The notes under the pieces were generated by a model. It saw nothing but the letters and a program-made list of their open reading frames with translations. It was not told where the DNA came from and did no database searches. DNA of 34,583 nucleotides from Tieghemiomyces parasiticus (Eukaryota; Kickxellomycota; Dimargaritomycetes; Dimargaritales; Dimargaritaceae). Each line of letters opens with the position of its first letter. The stretch's first letter is position 1. Of the stretch, positions 25,728 to 34,322 are shown one piece after another. Position numbers and translations under genes: made by a program. The stretch lies in contig JANBPT010000468.1 in NCBI GenBank assembly GCA_027575765.1, forward strand, positions 1 through 34,583, in the 5' to 3' direction.

Positions 25728-28220
25728 ATGCCGACTGACGTTCAGGCTGATCGCGTCGCCCTCGATGCGGTCCTCAATTTCGCCTCAGTCGAAGTACCCG
25801 ATGAGGACCTGGCCTTCGAACAGGATGTACAGCAGAATCCATACAACCTACGCTGCTGGTGGCGGTATCTGGACCACAAGGCCACAGCGCCCCCGGCGCA
25901 CCGCGTGTTTCTCTTCGAGCGGGCGGTCCAGGATCTGCCAGGTTCGTACAAACTCTGGAAGGCCTACCTCGACCTGCGCACCTCCCTCCTACGCGGCCGC
26001 AATCCTGTGGTGTACGCCGAACATTACCGTCGGGCCAATTTCTGTTTTGAACGTGCGCTCATCCTGCTCCACAAGATGCCTTGCATCTGGCTCGACTACA
26101 CCCAGTTCCTGGCTAAACAGCCGCGCGTCACCTTGGCCCGCCGCACGTTCGACCGTGCACTGCGGGCCCTGCCCGTCACCCAGCACGACCGCGTGTGGCC
26201 GGCCTACGTCAAGTTTTCCCGGAGGATTGGCGGCGAGACAGCCCTGCGGGCATACCGTCGCTACGTCAAGCTAGAACCCAGTGCCACCGAGGACTACATT
26301 GACTTGCTGCTCGAACTGGGCCGGTATGATGCGGCAGCCGTTCAACTAGTGACCCTCATCGACAATAACCAGTTCGTGTCACGCCGAGGCCGGACCCGCT
26401 ATGAGCTGTGGACTCAGCTGTGCGACCTTATGTGCGATCAACCCCAGGATATCCAGTCGGTCCGCGCCGACCTCATCATCAAGTCTGGAATCAGCCGGTT
26501 CACCGACCAGGCCGGTCGGCTCTGGAACGCCCTTGCGCAATACTGGATCCTGTTAGGCCAGTTTGAGAAGGCCCGGGATGTGTACGAGGAGGGTGTCCGT
26601 AGCTTGATGACGGTACGAGATTTCACCCAGGTTTTTGATGCCTACGCCGAGTTCCAGGAGTCCCTCATCGCCTCGCGGATCCGCGCCGCCGCTGGCCGGG
26701 CCCCCACGGCCGACGATCAGCAACCGTCGGACCTGGCGCTCGACCTTCAGCTGGCCCGGTTCGAAGACTTGATGGACCGACGGCCGTTCCTCGTCAACGA
26801 CGTGCTACTCCGGCAGAACCCGCACAACGTGCTGGAGTGGGAGAACCGCGCCCAGCTGTGGGCCGACCTGGACCGGCCCGACCGTGTGGTGGCGACTTAC
26901 ACCGAGGCTGCGGCCGCAGTGCACCCCAAGAAAGCGGTGGGAAAATTCCACCAGCTGTGGATCCGGTTTGCGCGGTACCTCGAAGACCGCGGCGACCTTT
27001 CAGGGGCCCGTGCCGTGTTCGACAAGGCCGTCCGCGTCGATTACAAACACGTCAACGACCTGGCCGAGGTCTGGTGTGCCTATGGTGAGATGGAGGTGCG
27101 CCATCGGAACTTTGCGGCCGCCCGGGCACTCCTCGGCCGCGCCACGGCGCCTCCGCCGCAGTGGCAGAAGGTCAACTTCCACGACGAGTCTCTACCGGTG
27201 CTACAGCGTGTATTCAAATCCCTACGGCTCTGGTCATTTTACGCCGACCTCGAGGAGAGCACTGGGACGTTGGACGCTACGCGGGCGGTATACGACCAAA
27301 TCATTCACCTCCGCATCGCCACCCCGCAAATCATTGTCAATTACGCGGCCCTACTCCGTGAGCGACAGTACTTTGAGGAGAGCTTCAAGGTCTACGAGCG
27401 CGGCATCGACCAGTTTGGGTATCCCGTGGCCTTCGAACTGTGGAACTTGTATCTGACGGCCTTCGTGGCGCGATACGGTGGGACCAAACTGGAACGAACC
27501 CGCGACTTGTTCGAACAGGCCGTGACAGGGTGTCCCCCGGAGTACGCTAAGCCGCTCTACTTGCTTTACGGGCGCCTGGAAGAGGACCACGGGTCGGCGC
27601 GCCACGCCATGCGCATCTACGACCGGGCGACCCGCGCCGTGGGTGACGCGGACCGCCTGGCGATGTACGAGTACTACATCGCGCGCACGACCGCCCTGTT
27701 CGGAATCGTCGCCACCCGCGAGATTTACGAACGTGCGCTCGAGACTCTGCCAGACGCCCTCGTGCGTGACCTTGGCCGACAGTACGCTGCCGTCGAGCTC
27801 CAGCTGGGCGAGATTGATCGTGCCCGTGCGCTCTTCGCATACACCGCCCAGTTCTGTGATCCTCGGGTTACCCAGGGCAAGAGCGGGGGGAGTCTGTGGG
27901 CCGCGTGGCATGACTTTGAGGTTAAGCACGGTAACGAGGATACATTCAAGGAGATGCTGCGTATCAAGCGGAGCGTTCAGGCCAAATTTAATACCGAGGC
28001 CAGTTTCGTCGCTGCTAAAATTAGTGCCGCCCAGCAGGCGAAAGCTGCCCAGCCCAATGGCGCCGCCGCCTTATCCGCCGCGGCCTCCGCCCAACCGTTT
28101 ATGGCTGCCACGTCCTCCGCGTCTGGCGGGGCGGAGCCGAAGAGCGGTGGTGATACGATGGCAGCTGTCCCAAACAATCCGAATGAGTTGACGATCGATA
28201 CCGACGATGAGGACGACTGA
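25728..28220 (+). CDS. SYF1: Pre-mRNA-splicing factor SYF1 (XAB2), HAT-repeat protein
   Basis: Scaffold subunit of the Prp19-associated (NineTeen) complex, needed for spliceosome activation in the nucleus; the human counterpart XAB2 also acts in transcription-coupled repair. 830 residues, close to XAB2 (about 855), single exon, first ATG in frame. Seen: tandem half-a-TPR repeats through about residue 740, with conserved Trp/Tyr and Ala-Arg-x-x-[FY]-[ED]-[RK]-A cores. Diagnostic stretches are L-P-G-S-Y-K-L-W-K-A-Y-L, L-L-H-K-M-P-C-I-W-L-D-Y and R-R-T-F-D-R-A-L-R-A-L-P, which fit SYF1 rather than the related CLF1. The C-terminus is an Ala/Gly/Ser-rich linker ending in a short acidic tail (D-T-D-D-E-D-D), probably disordered. 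A neighbouring SYF2 or CLF1 gene is not present. Confidence 0.95.
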   Translation: MPTDVQADRVALDAVLNFASVEVPDEDLAFEQDVQQNPYNLRCWWRYLDHKATAPPAHRVFLFERAVQDLPGSYKLWKAYLDLRTSLLRGRNPVVYAEHYRRANFCFERALILLHKMPCIWLDYTQFLAKQPRVTLARRTFDRALRALPVTQHDRVWPAYVKFSRRIGGETALRAYRRYVKLEPSATEDYIDLLLELGRYDAAAVQLVTLIDNNQFVSRRGRTRYELWTQLCDLMCDQPQDIQSVRADLIIKSGISRFTDQAGRLWNALAQYWILLGQFEKARDVYEEGVRSLMTVRDFTQVFDAYAEFQESLIASRIRAAAGRAPTADDQQPSDLALDLQLARFEDLMDRRPFLVNDVLLRQNPHNVLEWENRAQLWADLDRPDRVVATYTEAAAAVHPKKAVGKFHQLWIRFARYLEDRGDLSGARAVFDKAVRVDYKHVNDLAEVWCAYGEMEVRHRNFAAARALLGRATAPPPQWQKVNFHDESLPVLQRVFKSLRLWSFYADLEESTGTLDATRAVYDQIIHLRIATPQIIVNYAALLRERQYFEESFKVYERGIDQFGYPVAFELWNLYLTAFVARYGGTKLERTRDLFEQAVTGCPPEYAKPLYLLYGRLEEDHGSARHAMRIYDRATRAVGDADRLAMYEYYIARTTALFGIVATREIYERALETLPDALVRDLGRQYAAVELQLGEIDRARALFAYTAQFCDPRVTQGKSGGSLWAAWHDFEVKHGNEDTFKEMLRIKRSVQAKFNTEASFVAAKISAAQQAKAAQPNGAAALSAAASAQPFMAATSSASGGAEPKSGGDTMAAVPNNPNELTIDTDDEDD

Positions 28221-28591
28221 AGACCTGGTCGAGTGCTGCTGGCCTAAAGATGATAAGGATTGGTCCATTTTACTGGTCTTTCTCAATAAAGACTTGAGAT
28301 TGCCTTTTCCATATTTTTGGTCCAAGGCGACCCTGGGAATATTAATCCCGTTGCGCTCGATGGCCACCCCGCCCCCTCAATGAAGTCTCAAGCGCACTCG
28401 ATACTTATGACATTGTGACTTGTCGCGTCTCCTTTCGTTAACTGGCACAGTTACTAGATGGGGTGTCTAACCTCGGCTGGCCCCCCTTACCTGGCGCCAG
28501 GCGGCTCGCCGCGGTGTCGTCACCCCTTGATTCAGTTTTTCTTCCGACCACCAACCTTACCTCCACCGCAATCATCCCCTCGTCATTCTTC
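28221..28591. other. Interval between SYF1 and the YCII gene
   Basis: Holds the SYF1 3' end with its AATAAA and the YCII promoter. The last 100 bases before the start are C/T-rich. I see no gene or clear TATA box. Confidence 0.6.
28285..28290 (+). terminator. SYF1 polyadenylation signal
   Basis: A perfect AATAAA begins 65 bases downstream of the SYF1 stop codon and precedes T-rich sequence. Position and strand suit a cleavage and polyadenylation signal. Confidence 0.6.
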
Positions 28592-29038
28592 ATGACTCTA
28601 CTTCGCCTTTTGCAGCCTTTCCATTGGTCTTCAACGACTCACTTCTGTACTACCGCTCTCTCCTCCTCATTCCTCAATACGACCAATCTCTATCGCCATC
28701 ACCGCTGGTCCTCAACCTCCCCCATGGCTAACCTCCAGCACTACGTGGTCATCGCTAAAGACCACACCGACGCCGAAGCCCCGCAACGTCGCCAAGCCGC
28801 ACGCGCAAACCACTTGGCCAATGCCCGCCAGCTGAAAGCCGCCGGGACGGTGGTATGGGCCGGGGCCATGGTCGATTCGGATACCGACCCGAACGCCACG
28901 ATGGTTGGGAGTACGCTGGTGGTCCGTGCTGAGAACGAGGCCCAGGTCCGTGAAATATTGGCGGCTGACGCATACACCAAGTCCAACGTGTGGGGCAGTT
29001 TTGAGATTTACCCCATTAAGCCCGCTGCCCTGGATTGA
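28592..29038 (+). CDS. YCII-domain protein with probable mitochondrial leader
   Basis: 148 residues from ATG 28592. The last 104, from a second in-frame ATG at 28724 (M-A-N-L-Q-H-Y-V-V), form a complete YCII-related domain with a ferredoxin-like fold. Seen: beta strand H-Y-V-V-I-A-K-D, an Arg-rich helix ending R-A-N-H-L, then G-T-V-V-W-A-G-A-M-V and a V-R-A-E-N-E-A-Q-V-R-E-I-L helix. The first 44 residues are rich in Ser, Thr, Leu and Arg or His and lack acidic residues, which looks like a mitochondrial targeting signal. Leaky scanning could therefore yield mitochondrial and cytosolic forms. The frame opens at a GTG (28463), which I reject. Bacterial YciI proteins are proposed dehydratase- or hydrolase-like enzymes, but the substrate in fungi is not known to me. 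It converges on the channel gene 203 bases away. Confidence 0.85.
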   Translation: MTLLRLLQPFHWSSTTHFCTTALSSSFLNTTNLYRHHRWSSTSPMANLQHYVVIAKDHTDAEAPQRRQAARANHLANARQLKAAGTVVWAGAMVDSDTDPNATMVGSTLVVRAENEAQVREILAADAYTKSNVWGSFEIYPIKPAALD

Positions 29039-29241
29039 GCGAGAGAGAAAGAGGGCAGGCTCCTCCCTCAACTTTATGTACCATGTTGGATATGGTTATC
29101 GGGTAGCCTCCGTGATGTAGTGAAATGAACCAGGCCGTTATATTGAACGTCTTAAAATAGGAAGGTTAATTATAGGTAGGGGAACGTTGAGAAGTCACAA
29201 CCAAAAGAAAAGGGGTTAATCTGATGGCGCCTCCTGACTAA

Positions 29242-32200
29242 TTAGCTACGCCAGTGTTTGATGGTGAACCGCTGGGGATCAGTCGCGGTAATAACGTAGA
29301 TCTGGTCTGACGCATGTAACCCGCTCTCGGGGCTGGGGTTAACCATGACACAACGGTAAGATGAGGTCACGCCGTGGACTTTACGATACAGACCCAAAGC
29401 GACAGCTTCGTACTCGTGGGCGAGGTGTCCCACGAGGGCACCGTAAGTGGCCAGGCCATACACGTTCTTCACTAGGAGGACTTGGGCACAGTGATCGGAC
29501 GAAGTATCCGATCCCGCGCTGGATTCGTCGTCCCACCGGTCGTCAGTGCCTCCTCCACCGATATCACTATCGCTACTGTCGTGACTTGAGGTGGTAGACG
29601 CGCGCTGAAGGAGAGGCGCAGGTTTGAGATGCGGACTGGCCGCGAAGTCAGGATTTGATGGCGAAAACGCCGCCCCTGGCACGGCCGACTCGAGCACGGG
29701 ATTATCAGCCCTATCATTGTGGCCAGCACCCACCGAGAATGTCGCTAAGTTTGGCAGGGAGCCCGTTGGGTTTGGTGGTAGCAATCGATCAGGGGTGTCT
29801 GGCCGGGTCGGTCCGGCCGTCTGATCGGGCTCGACGTCCATATCGTTCGCATAACCCGAATCCGTCCCATCGGGGGATCCGTCAGCGTTATGGAGTGAAA
29901 TGGCCGGTATGTCCTCCTGGAACACCATGGACGCTGTATCCTCGTCGCCCATCCAACTGTCGGACCCGTGGCGTTGGTCAAACCGTTCGAGCAACGGCGA
30001 CGGCGTTTGACGCCCGGGCGAGTCGTACGTCAGAAGGAGCTGTTTAAAAAGGTCGAGGTAGTGCTGGTTAAAAAAGGTCATGGCCAGGATTGAATTGAAG
30101 AGGGACGGTAGGACAATGGATCCTGATAGGAAGGCCTGACAGGTCATATCCTGCATGTCCTGATTCTCGACGTCGGGGACAAACTCGTTGGGGGCTAATT
30201 GGGAGCAACCGGCCAGGGTGGTCTCGAGGAAGGTCATGAGGGAACGCGGGCCGCAGTGACGCTGGGCCATCTTGGCCATGAGTGGGAGGTCGTCGATTGC
30301 GCCGGAAAGTTCATCGTCGTAACCGGTCGGTAAGGTTATGGTGTTGAGGGTGATGGCGGCCCGTGCTTCCCCAATCCGCACACATTTAAGGTCCGCTTCG
30401 GAGAGGGAGGTACCGGCCACCAGGCGAACATCGCCACGGACATCAAACCACTGACGCTGGAGGAGCCGTGGCTCGGCAGGCGTGAGGAGGACCATAGTAG
30501 GTGCGGCGAGCCCACGGTTAGTGTGGGCGGTACGGACACTTTCGACGAGGTACTCGACATTACGTGGGAACTGGTCGCTGCAGTCCGTGATGATGATGTG
30601 GCCTCGAAGGTTGTGACACGTTGGGTGGTGAATGGTCGGGCTGTTCAATGCCCGGGTCACCGGCTGGACCTCCATCCGACGCTGCACGGCGACGCTGGCC
30701 AGGCTAAGCGACCGGCGGAGTTTGCGGTGCTGCCGAGAAATGACCACGGGGGGTCCGTCGCGCGGATCGGACTCTTGGCCTAACGAGCCCGTGGCGCTGG
30801 ACGGGTTGCTATCAGCGCTTTCGGTCCGGTGGATGGGGTTGAAACGAAGCTGGGTCGGATCGAATGGCACGGCGGCCGGGTCACCACCGGCTGGATCTGT
30901 CGGAGGGTCGTGGTCGATGAGCAGCGGTGCCGTTTCGGATGGCCCTTCCTGGTGATAACCCGGCGTAAAGTGTACGCGGGTGCTGAGGCGAGGGGTCATC
31001 AGATCGATGGCGGCGAGCACAGCCATGGAGGGACCGGCGGGGTCCCACCCCTCACCGGTCTCTACCTTGTGCGCCACATGCTGGCTGGGGGCCAAGACGA
31101 ACCCGACATCACCCTTCTGGATTTTCCGTTGGAAGGGAGCCAGGTACACCTGAGAGCTCGGCCCCTCGACCTGGGCCCGCGGGTCGGGTCGGTTTACTGC
31201 ACTAGCCTCAGTATGGGGTACCAAGCCGATGAGGACCACGCCCAGACCAGTGTAGAGCGAGGTCATCACCGCAGAGTAGGGCCGACCGTGGCAACCCGGC
31301 GGCAGTACCACCTGGTAAATTTCCTGCTGGACCCCGTCGAGATACATGTGCATCCATTCCAAAGGGGAGTCGGGGACGGTGCGGGCGACGCAACGTTTGA
31401 CGTAACGCACTACCTCATGGTTCACCGACCGGGACAGGAGGTATAGGAGCGTGGAGAACCCCGGTGTGGTACAATTTTGCGCAAGGAGACCCATCCGGAA
31501 CTCGTCGATACACATGATTTGCGGAGTGCACCGGCGCCAGCCCCGGAGGTAGTACTGAGAGTCGGGACTGAGGGTCTGGGCATACATGCGCGGGGCACGC
31601 GAGGGGTTGCGTTGATTGAGGTACGAGTTAATGGCCAGGGTAATGCGGATGACACGGGCGTCCTTTTGGTAGGGGGTGGTGGGGCCCAGGACGTCATTGA
31701 GCACATAGATGGCGGCGGCCGACTCAAGCTGCAGGGTTCGGTATAGAGAGGAACTAGTGGGGTCTCCGCGGACGTAACGGACATTCCGAGCGAAGACTGG
31801 GTCGCGTAGCAGGTCACGTAGATCACTGCTTACGTCCATGTCGCTGACCAAGAGTACCGAAATCTCCTTGATGGCGTTACCGTGGTCGCGGTTAAAGAAC
31901 TCCCAAAGATAAGTTTTAACCACGTGGCTGTAGAGCGCGCCGGTCACCACAATGAGGGATGAGTGGGGCACGTCCGAGTTTTCGTACTGGCTGTCACTGC
32001 TGCGTTGGTCCAGAAGACCGGTCAGGTTGTTGATGCGACTGGGCAGAAACACGGCCGCAATGGTGAGCGTCAGAAGAATCATGACGCGGGTAATCCACGA
32101 GTTGGGCACGACACCCTCGTCGGGGCCTGAGGTGATGCAAGTGGCACTGAAAAAGAAGGCGTCAAAGAAGGTGAACTCTTCACCGGGGGCCAGGTAACCC

Positions 32201-32967
32201 TGCCAGTGGAAAATTACGTGGGTGGCCGCAGCAAGCGTCATAATCGTGCTAAGGATGGCCACCGCAAGGAGAATGACCTCACGCTCAAAGGAAGGCACAA
32301 CCACAATCTGGGCGCGGCCGGGGGCCAGGGCACGTTCGGCGCTCAAGGAAACGCGGTAGAACCGGACCGGATAAAGGAGCACCAGCGCCCCGGCGCTGAG
32401 GTAGGTGTAGCGCTGGCCGGGGCTGGTCAGAGCCAGCATACTGGCCACCAGTGGCGGGATGGTATCGCAGAGCAGGGCGATGAGGTACTTGGGGAACCAC
32501 CACCGTGACCACGACACTTCGCGCAGACCCGTCACGGTGAGGAGACCTAGGGCCAGACCAATCTCGGCGTACAGGCAGAATAAGGGCAACGGGAGCGGGT
32601 GCCCGTCCACGTCCGTCACGGTGGTTGCGTAAATGAACAGGGTGCACTGGAGGAGGGTGAGGACCATATCGCTCAGGGAAAGGACCCGGCCGACCCGCGA
32701 AGACTCGATATCGTAATTGAGCCAGCTCCGCTTGGGGAGTGACGCGAACAGGGACCGACGGGGCCACCAACCACTACTTTGTCCCGAGGAACTGTCGCTA
32801 GAGGGCATATCACGGTCCCGGGCGGCCTGGGCCTCCCAGTGCGACTGGTAGAAGGAGTCGCTTGTACCGACCGGTGCCGACGCCGGTGACCCTGCGGGGC
32901 GCGGACGTTGTTGAGTGGCCAGGGGCTCCAGGGACCGGCTGGCAATAGGGGATTCCGCATGCGCCAT
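29242..32967 (-). CDS. BK/Slo-like ion channel with two RCK domains and a non-canonical selectivity filter
   Basis: 1241-residue membrane protein related to calcium-activated K+ channel alpha subunits, probably in the plasma membrane or an organelle membrane. Seen: a disordered Ser/Pro-rich N-tail (1-80), hydrophobic segments S1 to S4 (about 97-116, 129-147, 158-180, 189-207; S4 with only two clear Arg, R-F-Y-R), S5 (228-251), a pore loop (about 264-290) and S6 (292-309). An RCK1 domain starts near 336 (S-L-I-V-V-T-G), RCK2 spans about 785-985 (H-I-I-I-T-D), a Ser/Asp/Pro-rich insert covers about 990-1155, and the last domain segment is 1158-1241. At the filter, where BK has T-V-G-Y-G-D, this protein has T-S-G-P-D-E (279-284, codons 32133-32116 on the minus strand). 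The gene is otherwise intact and intronless. Whether it conducts K+ is doubtful. A chance frameshift does not restore the usual motif. Confidence 0.88.
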   Translation of the reverse strand: MAHAESPIASRSLEPLATQQRPRPAGSPASAPVGTSDSFYQSHWEAQAARDRDMPSSDSSSGQSSGWWPRRSLFASLPKRSWLNYDIESSRVGRVLSLSDMVLTLLQCTLFIYATTVTDVDGHPLPLPLFCLYAEIGLALGLLTVTGLREVSWSRWWFPKYLIALLCDTIPPLVASMLALTSPGQRYTYLSAGALVLLYPVRFYRVSLSAERALAPGRAQIVVVPSFEREVILLAVAILSTIMTLAAATHVIFHWQGYLAPGEEFTFFDAFFFSATCITSGPDEGVVPNSWITRVMILLTLTIAAVFLPSRINNLTGLLDQRSSDSQYENSDVPHSSLIVVTGALYSHVVKTYLWEFFNRDHGNAIKEISVLLVSDMDVSSDLRDLLRDPVFARNVRYVRGDPTSSSLYRTLQLESAAAIYVLNDVLGPTTPYQKDARVIRITLAINSYLNQRNPSRAPRMYAQTLSPDSQYYLRGWRRCTPQIMCIDEFRMGLLAQNCTTPGFSTLLYLLSRSVNHEVVRYVKRCVARTVPDSPLEWMHMYLDGVQQEIYQVVLPPGCHGRPYSAVMTSLYTGLGVVLIGLVPHTEASAVNRPDPRAQVEGPSSQVYLAPFQRKIQKGDVGFVLAPSQHVAHKVETGEGWDPAGPSMAVLAAIDLMTPRLSTRVHFTPGYHQEGPSETAPLLIDHDPPTDPAGGDPAAVPFDPTQLRFNPIHRTESADSNPSSATGSLGQESDPRDGPPVVISRQHRKLRRSLSLASVAVQRRMEVQPVTRALNSPTIHHPTCHNLRGHIIITDCSDQFPRNVEYLVESVRTAHTNRGLAAPTMVLLTPAEPRLLQRQWFDVRGDVRLVAGTSLSEADLKCVRIGEARAAITLNTITLPTGYDDELSGAIDDLPLMAKMAQRHCGPRSLMTFLETTLAGCSQLAPNEFVPDVENQDMQDMTCQAFLSGSIVLPSLFNSILAMTFFNQHYLDLFKQLLLTYDSPGRQTPSPLLERFDQRHGSDSWMGDEDTASMVFQEDIPAISLHNADGSPDGTDSGYANDMDVEPDQTAGPTRPDTPDRLLPPNPTGSLPNLATFSVGAGHNDRADNPVLESAVPGAAFSPSNPDFAASPHLKPAPLLQRASTTSSHDSSDSDIGGGGTDDRWDDESSAGSDTSSDHCAQVLLVKNVYGLATYGALVGHLAHEYEAVALGLYRKVHGVTSSYRCVMVNPSPESGLHASDQIYVITATDPQRFTIKHWRS

Positions 32968-34322
32968 ACCCGATGCGGGGTCTAGAACGACCGAATGAGC
33001 TGACGGCGGTTGGGAAGGTTGTCGGAAACGAACACGTGAGGGGCAAAAGAGCGGGGACTGATATAGAAGCGCTGAAAAAGGGGACTAGGCGCGTGTCGCA
33101 CGAGTAGGTGGGTGGCCCACTGTGCGGTTTAAGTAAGCGACCGGAGGTATACGCGAATAACCGCTGGGTGCTAAACCTAGGCCCACTGAAATCCGAAGAG
33201 GGGAAGTAGGTGGCTCGGGAGGTCAGGTTCTGGCCGGCTTTTAGGAATATACGTGTACGAGAGTGATGGACCTGGATATCATGTTCCTCTTCACCCACCG
33301 ATTCCCAAAAAAACCACCTTAATGGAGAATACGAAGCGTGTAGATCGAGGGGAACAGCTACTGCTGACCTCATATTCCCCCCCCCCCCCCACACAAGGTC
33401 GTGCAGGGTCATCTCCAGGCCAATGAGACAAGGTGGAGGTCTGCATGCTTCGGCTGCTCTCATACGAGTTGCCGCCTTCCCTCGTTAATGAAGCAGCTGC
33501 GGTCAACTCCAGCAATAACCTTCCAAATGGAGGATGGCGGCGTGAGAAGCACATGGTGGCACTTCTGAAACGTCTCCCGACGATTGAATCGACGAAGCCT
33601 TAAATAATGCCCCGACAGGTTACATAATCAGCCCTGCAACTGCCGGCCCTCAACGTCAGTGCTGCTGCGGGCAATGCCGCTGTTAGCGGTCACCTGGATT
33701 CGAGGGCACACGCCAGGTTCTCGAAAGAGCAATCGGCACACCTCGGCAATACACAGGGGGCCGAAACCACCACATCAAAGGGGTGTAGGATGCCAAGGCG
33801 TGGACGGGTAGTTAGGGCAGACCTTGCTTCCATAGCTCATTAAGGGTCCTGGCCTAACATTGGCTGTGGTAGCTGGCCCTACTTGTCCAATTAATTGGGG
33901 CACCCGGACCGAGACAAATTTCCGTACCAAATATCCACATCGGAGTTCAGTACCCAAATATCACGTGATATTGTCTGAAATACTTGCTGTTGAAGCTGGG
34001 GGGTAGGGCCAATGAGTATCCCTCCACGGCACACTTCTCGATCAGGAAGGACAGGCTGGGCAGAGATCCCCCGCTATTCGTGAAAATTATTCATTGGGCT
34101 GTTTTTTTTTTATTCTCTAGGCCTGGGCCACCTCTTCCCTACACCACCCAGCCCCCCAGGATCCGACATCCCCCCCCCGCCATCCACGCAATCACGGATA
34201 TAGTCTACTCACCCCCCAGCGCCTTCGTGATTTCCCCCTCTTCGTCTTGTCAGGTTCATCGCCGCCCTGTCTGTTCCCTTCCCCTTTATACACAACGCCC
34301 AACCGTTGTCGCACTATTCGAA
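32968..34322. other. Divergent promoter interval between the channel and eL8 genes
   Basis: No recognised gene. It contains a C14 tract (33377-33390), a C9 tract (34170-34178) and, from about 34110 to 34322, a C/T-rich segment typical of ribosomal-protein gene promoters and leaders. A 52-codon frame starting at ATG 33445 and ending at TAA 33601-33603 is open, but it matches nothing I know and overlaps an equally long open frame on the other strand. Confidence 0.55.
33377..33390. repeat. C14 homopolymer
   Basis: The longest of eleven poly-G/C runs of eight or more bases in the window, found upstream of the channel gene. Such runs are prone to sequencing-length errors and slippage, so their exact length should be treated with care. 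Confidence 0.85.

Noticed and set aside
25742..28191. Many long open frames on the opposite strand and other frames of SYF1
   Set aside because: They mirror a GC-rich, GC3-biased gene, lack known motifs, and vanish outside the real coding region. The same holds for frames shadowing the aminopeptidase, LYS4, TAO3 and the channel.
33445..33603. 52-codon frame upstream of the channel gene
   Set aside because: The opposite strand is equally open here, there is no known motif, and it lies in the probable promoter of the channel gene.
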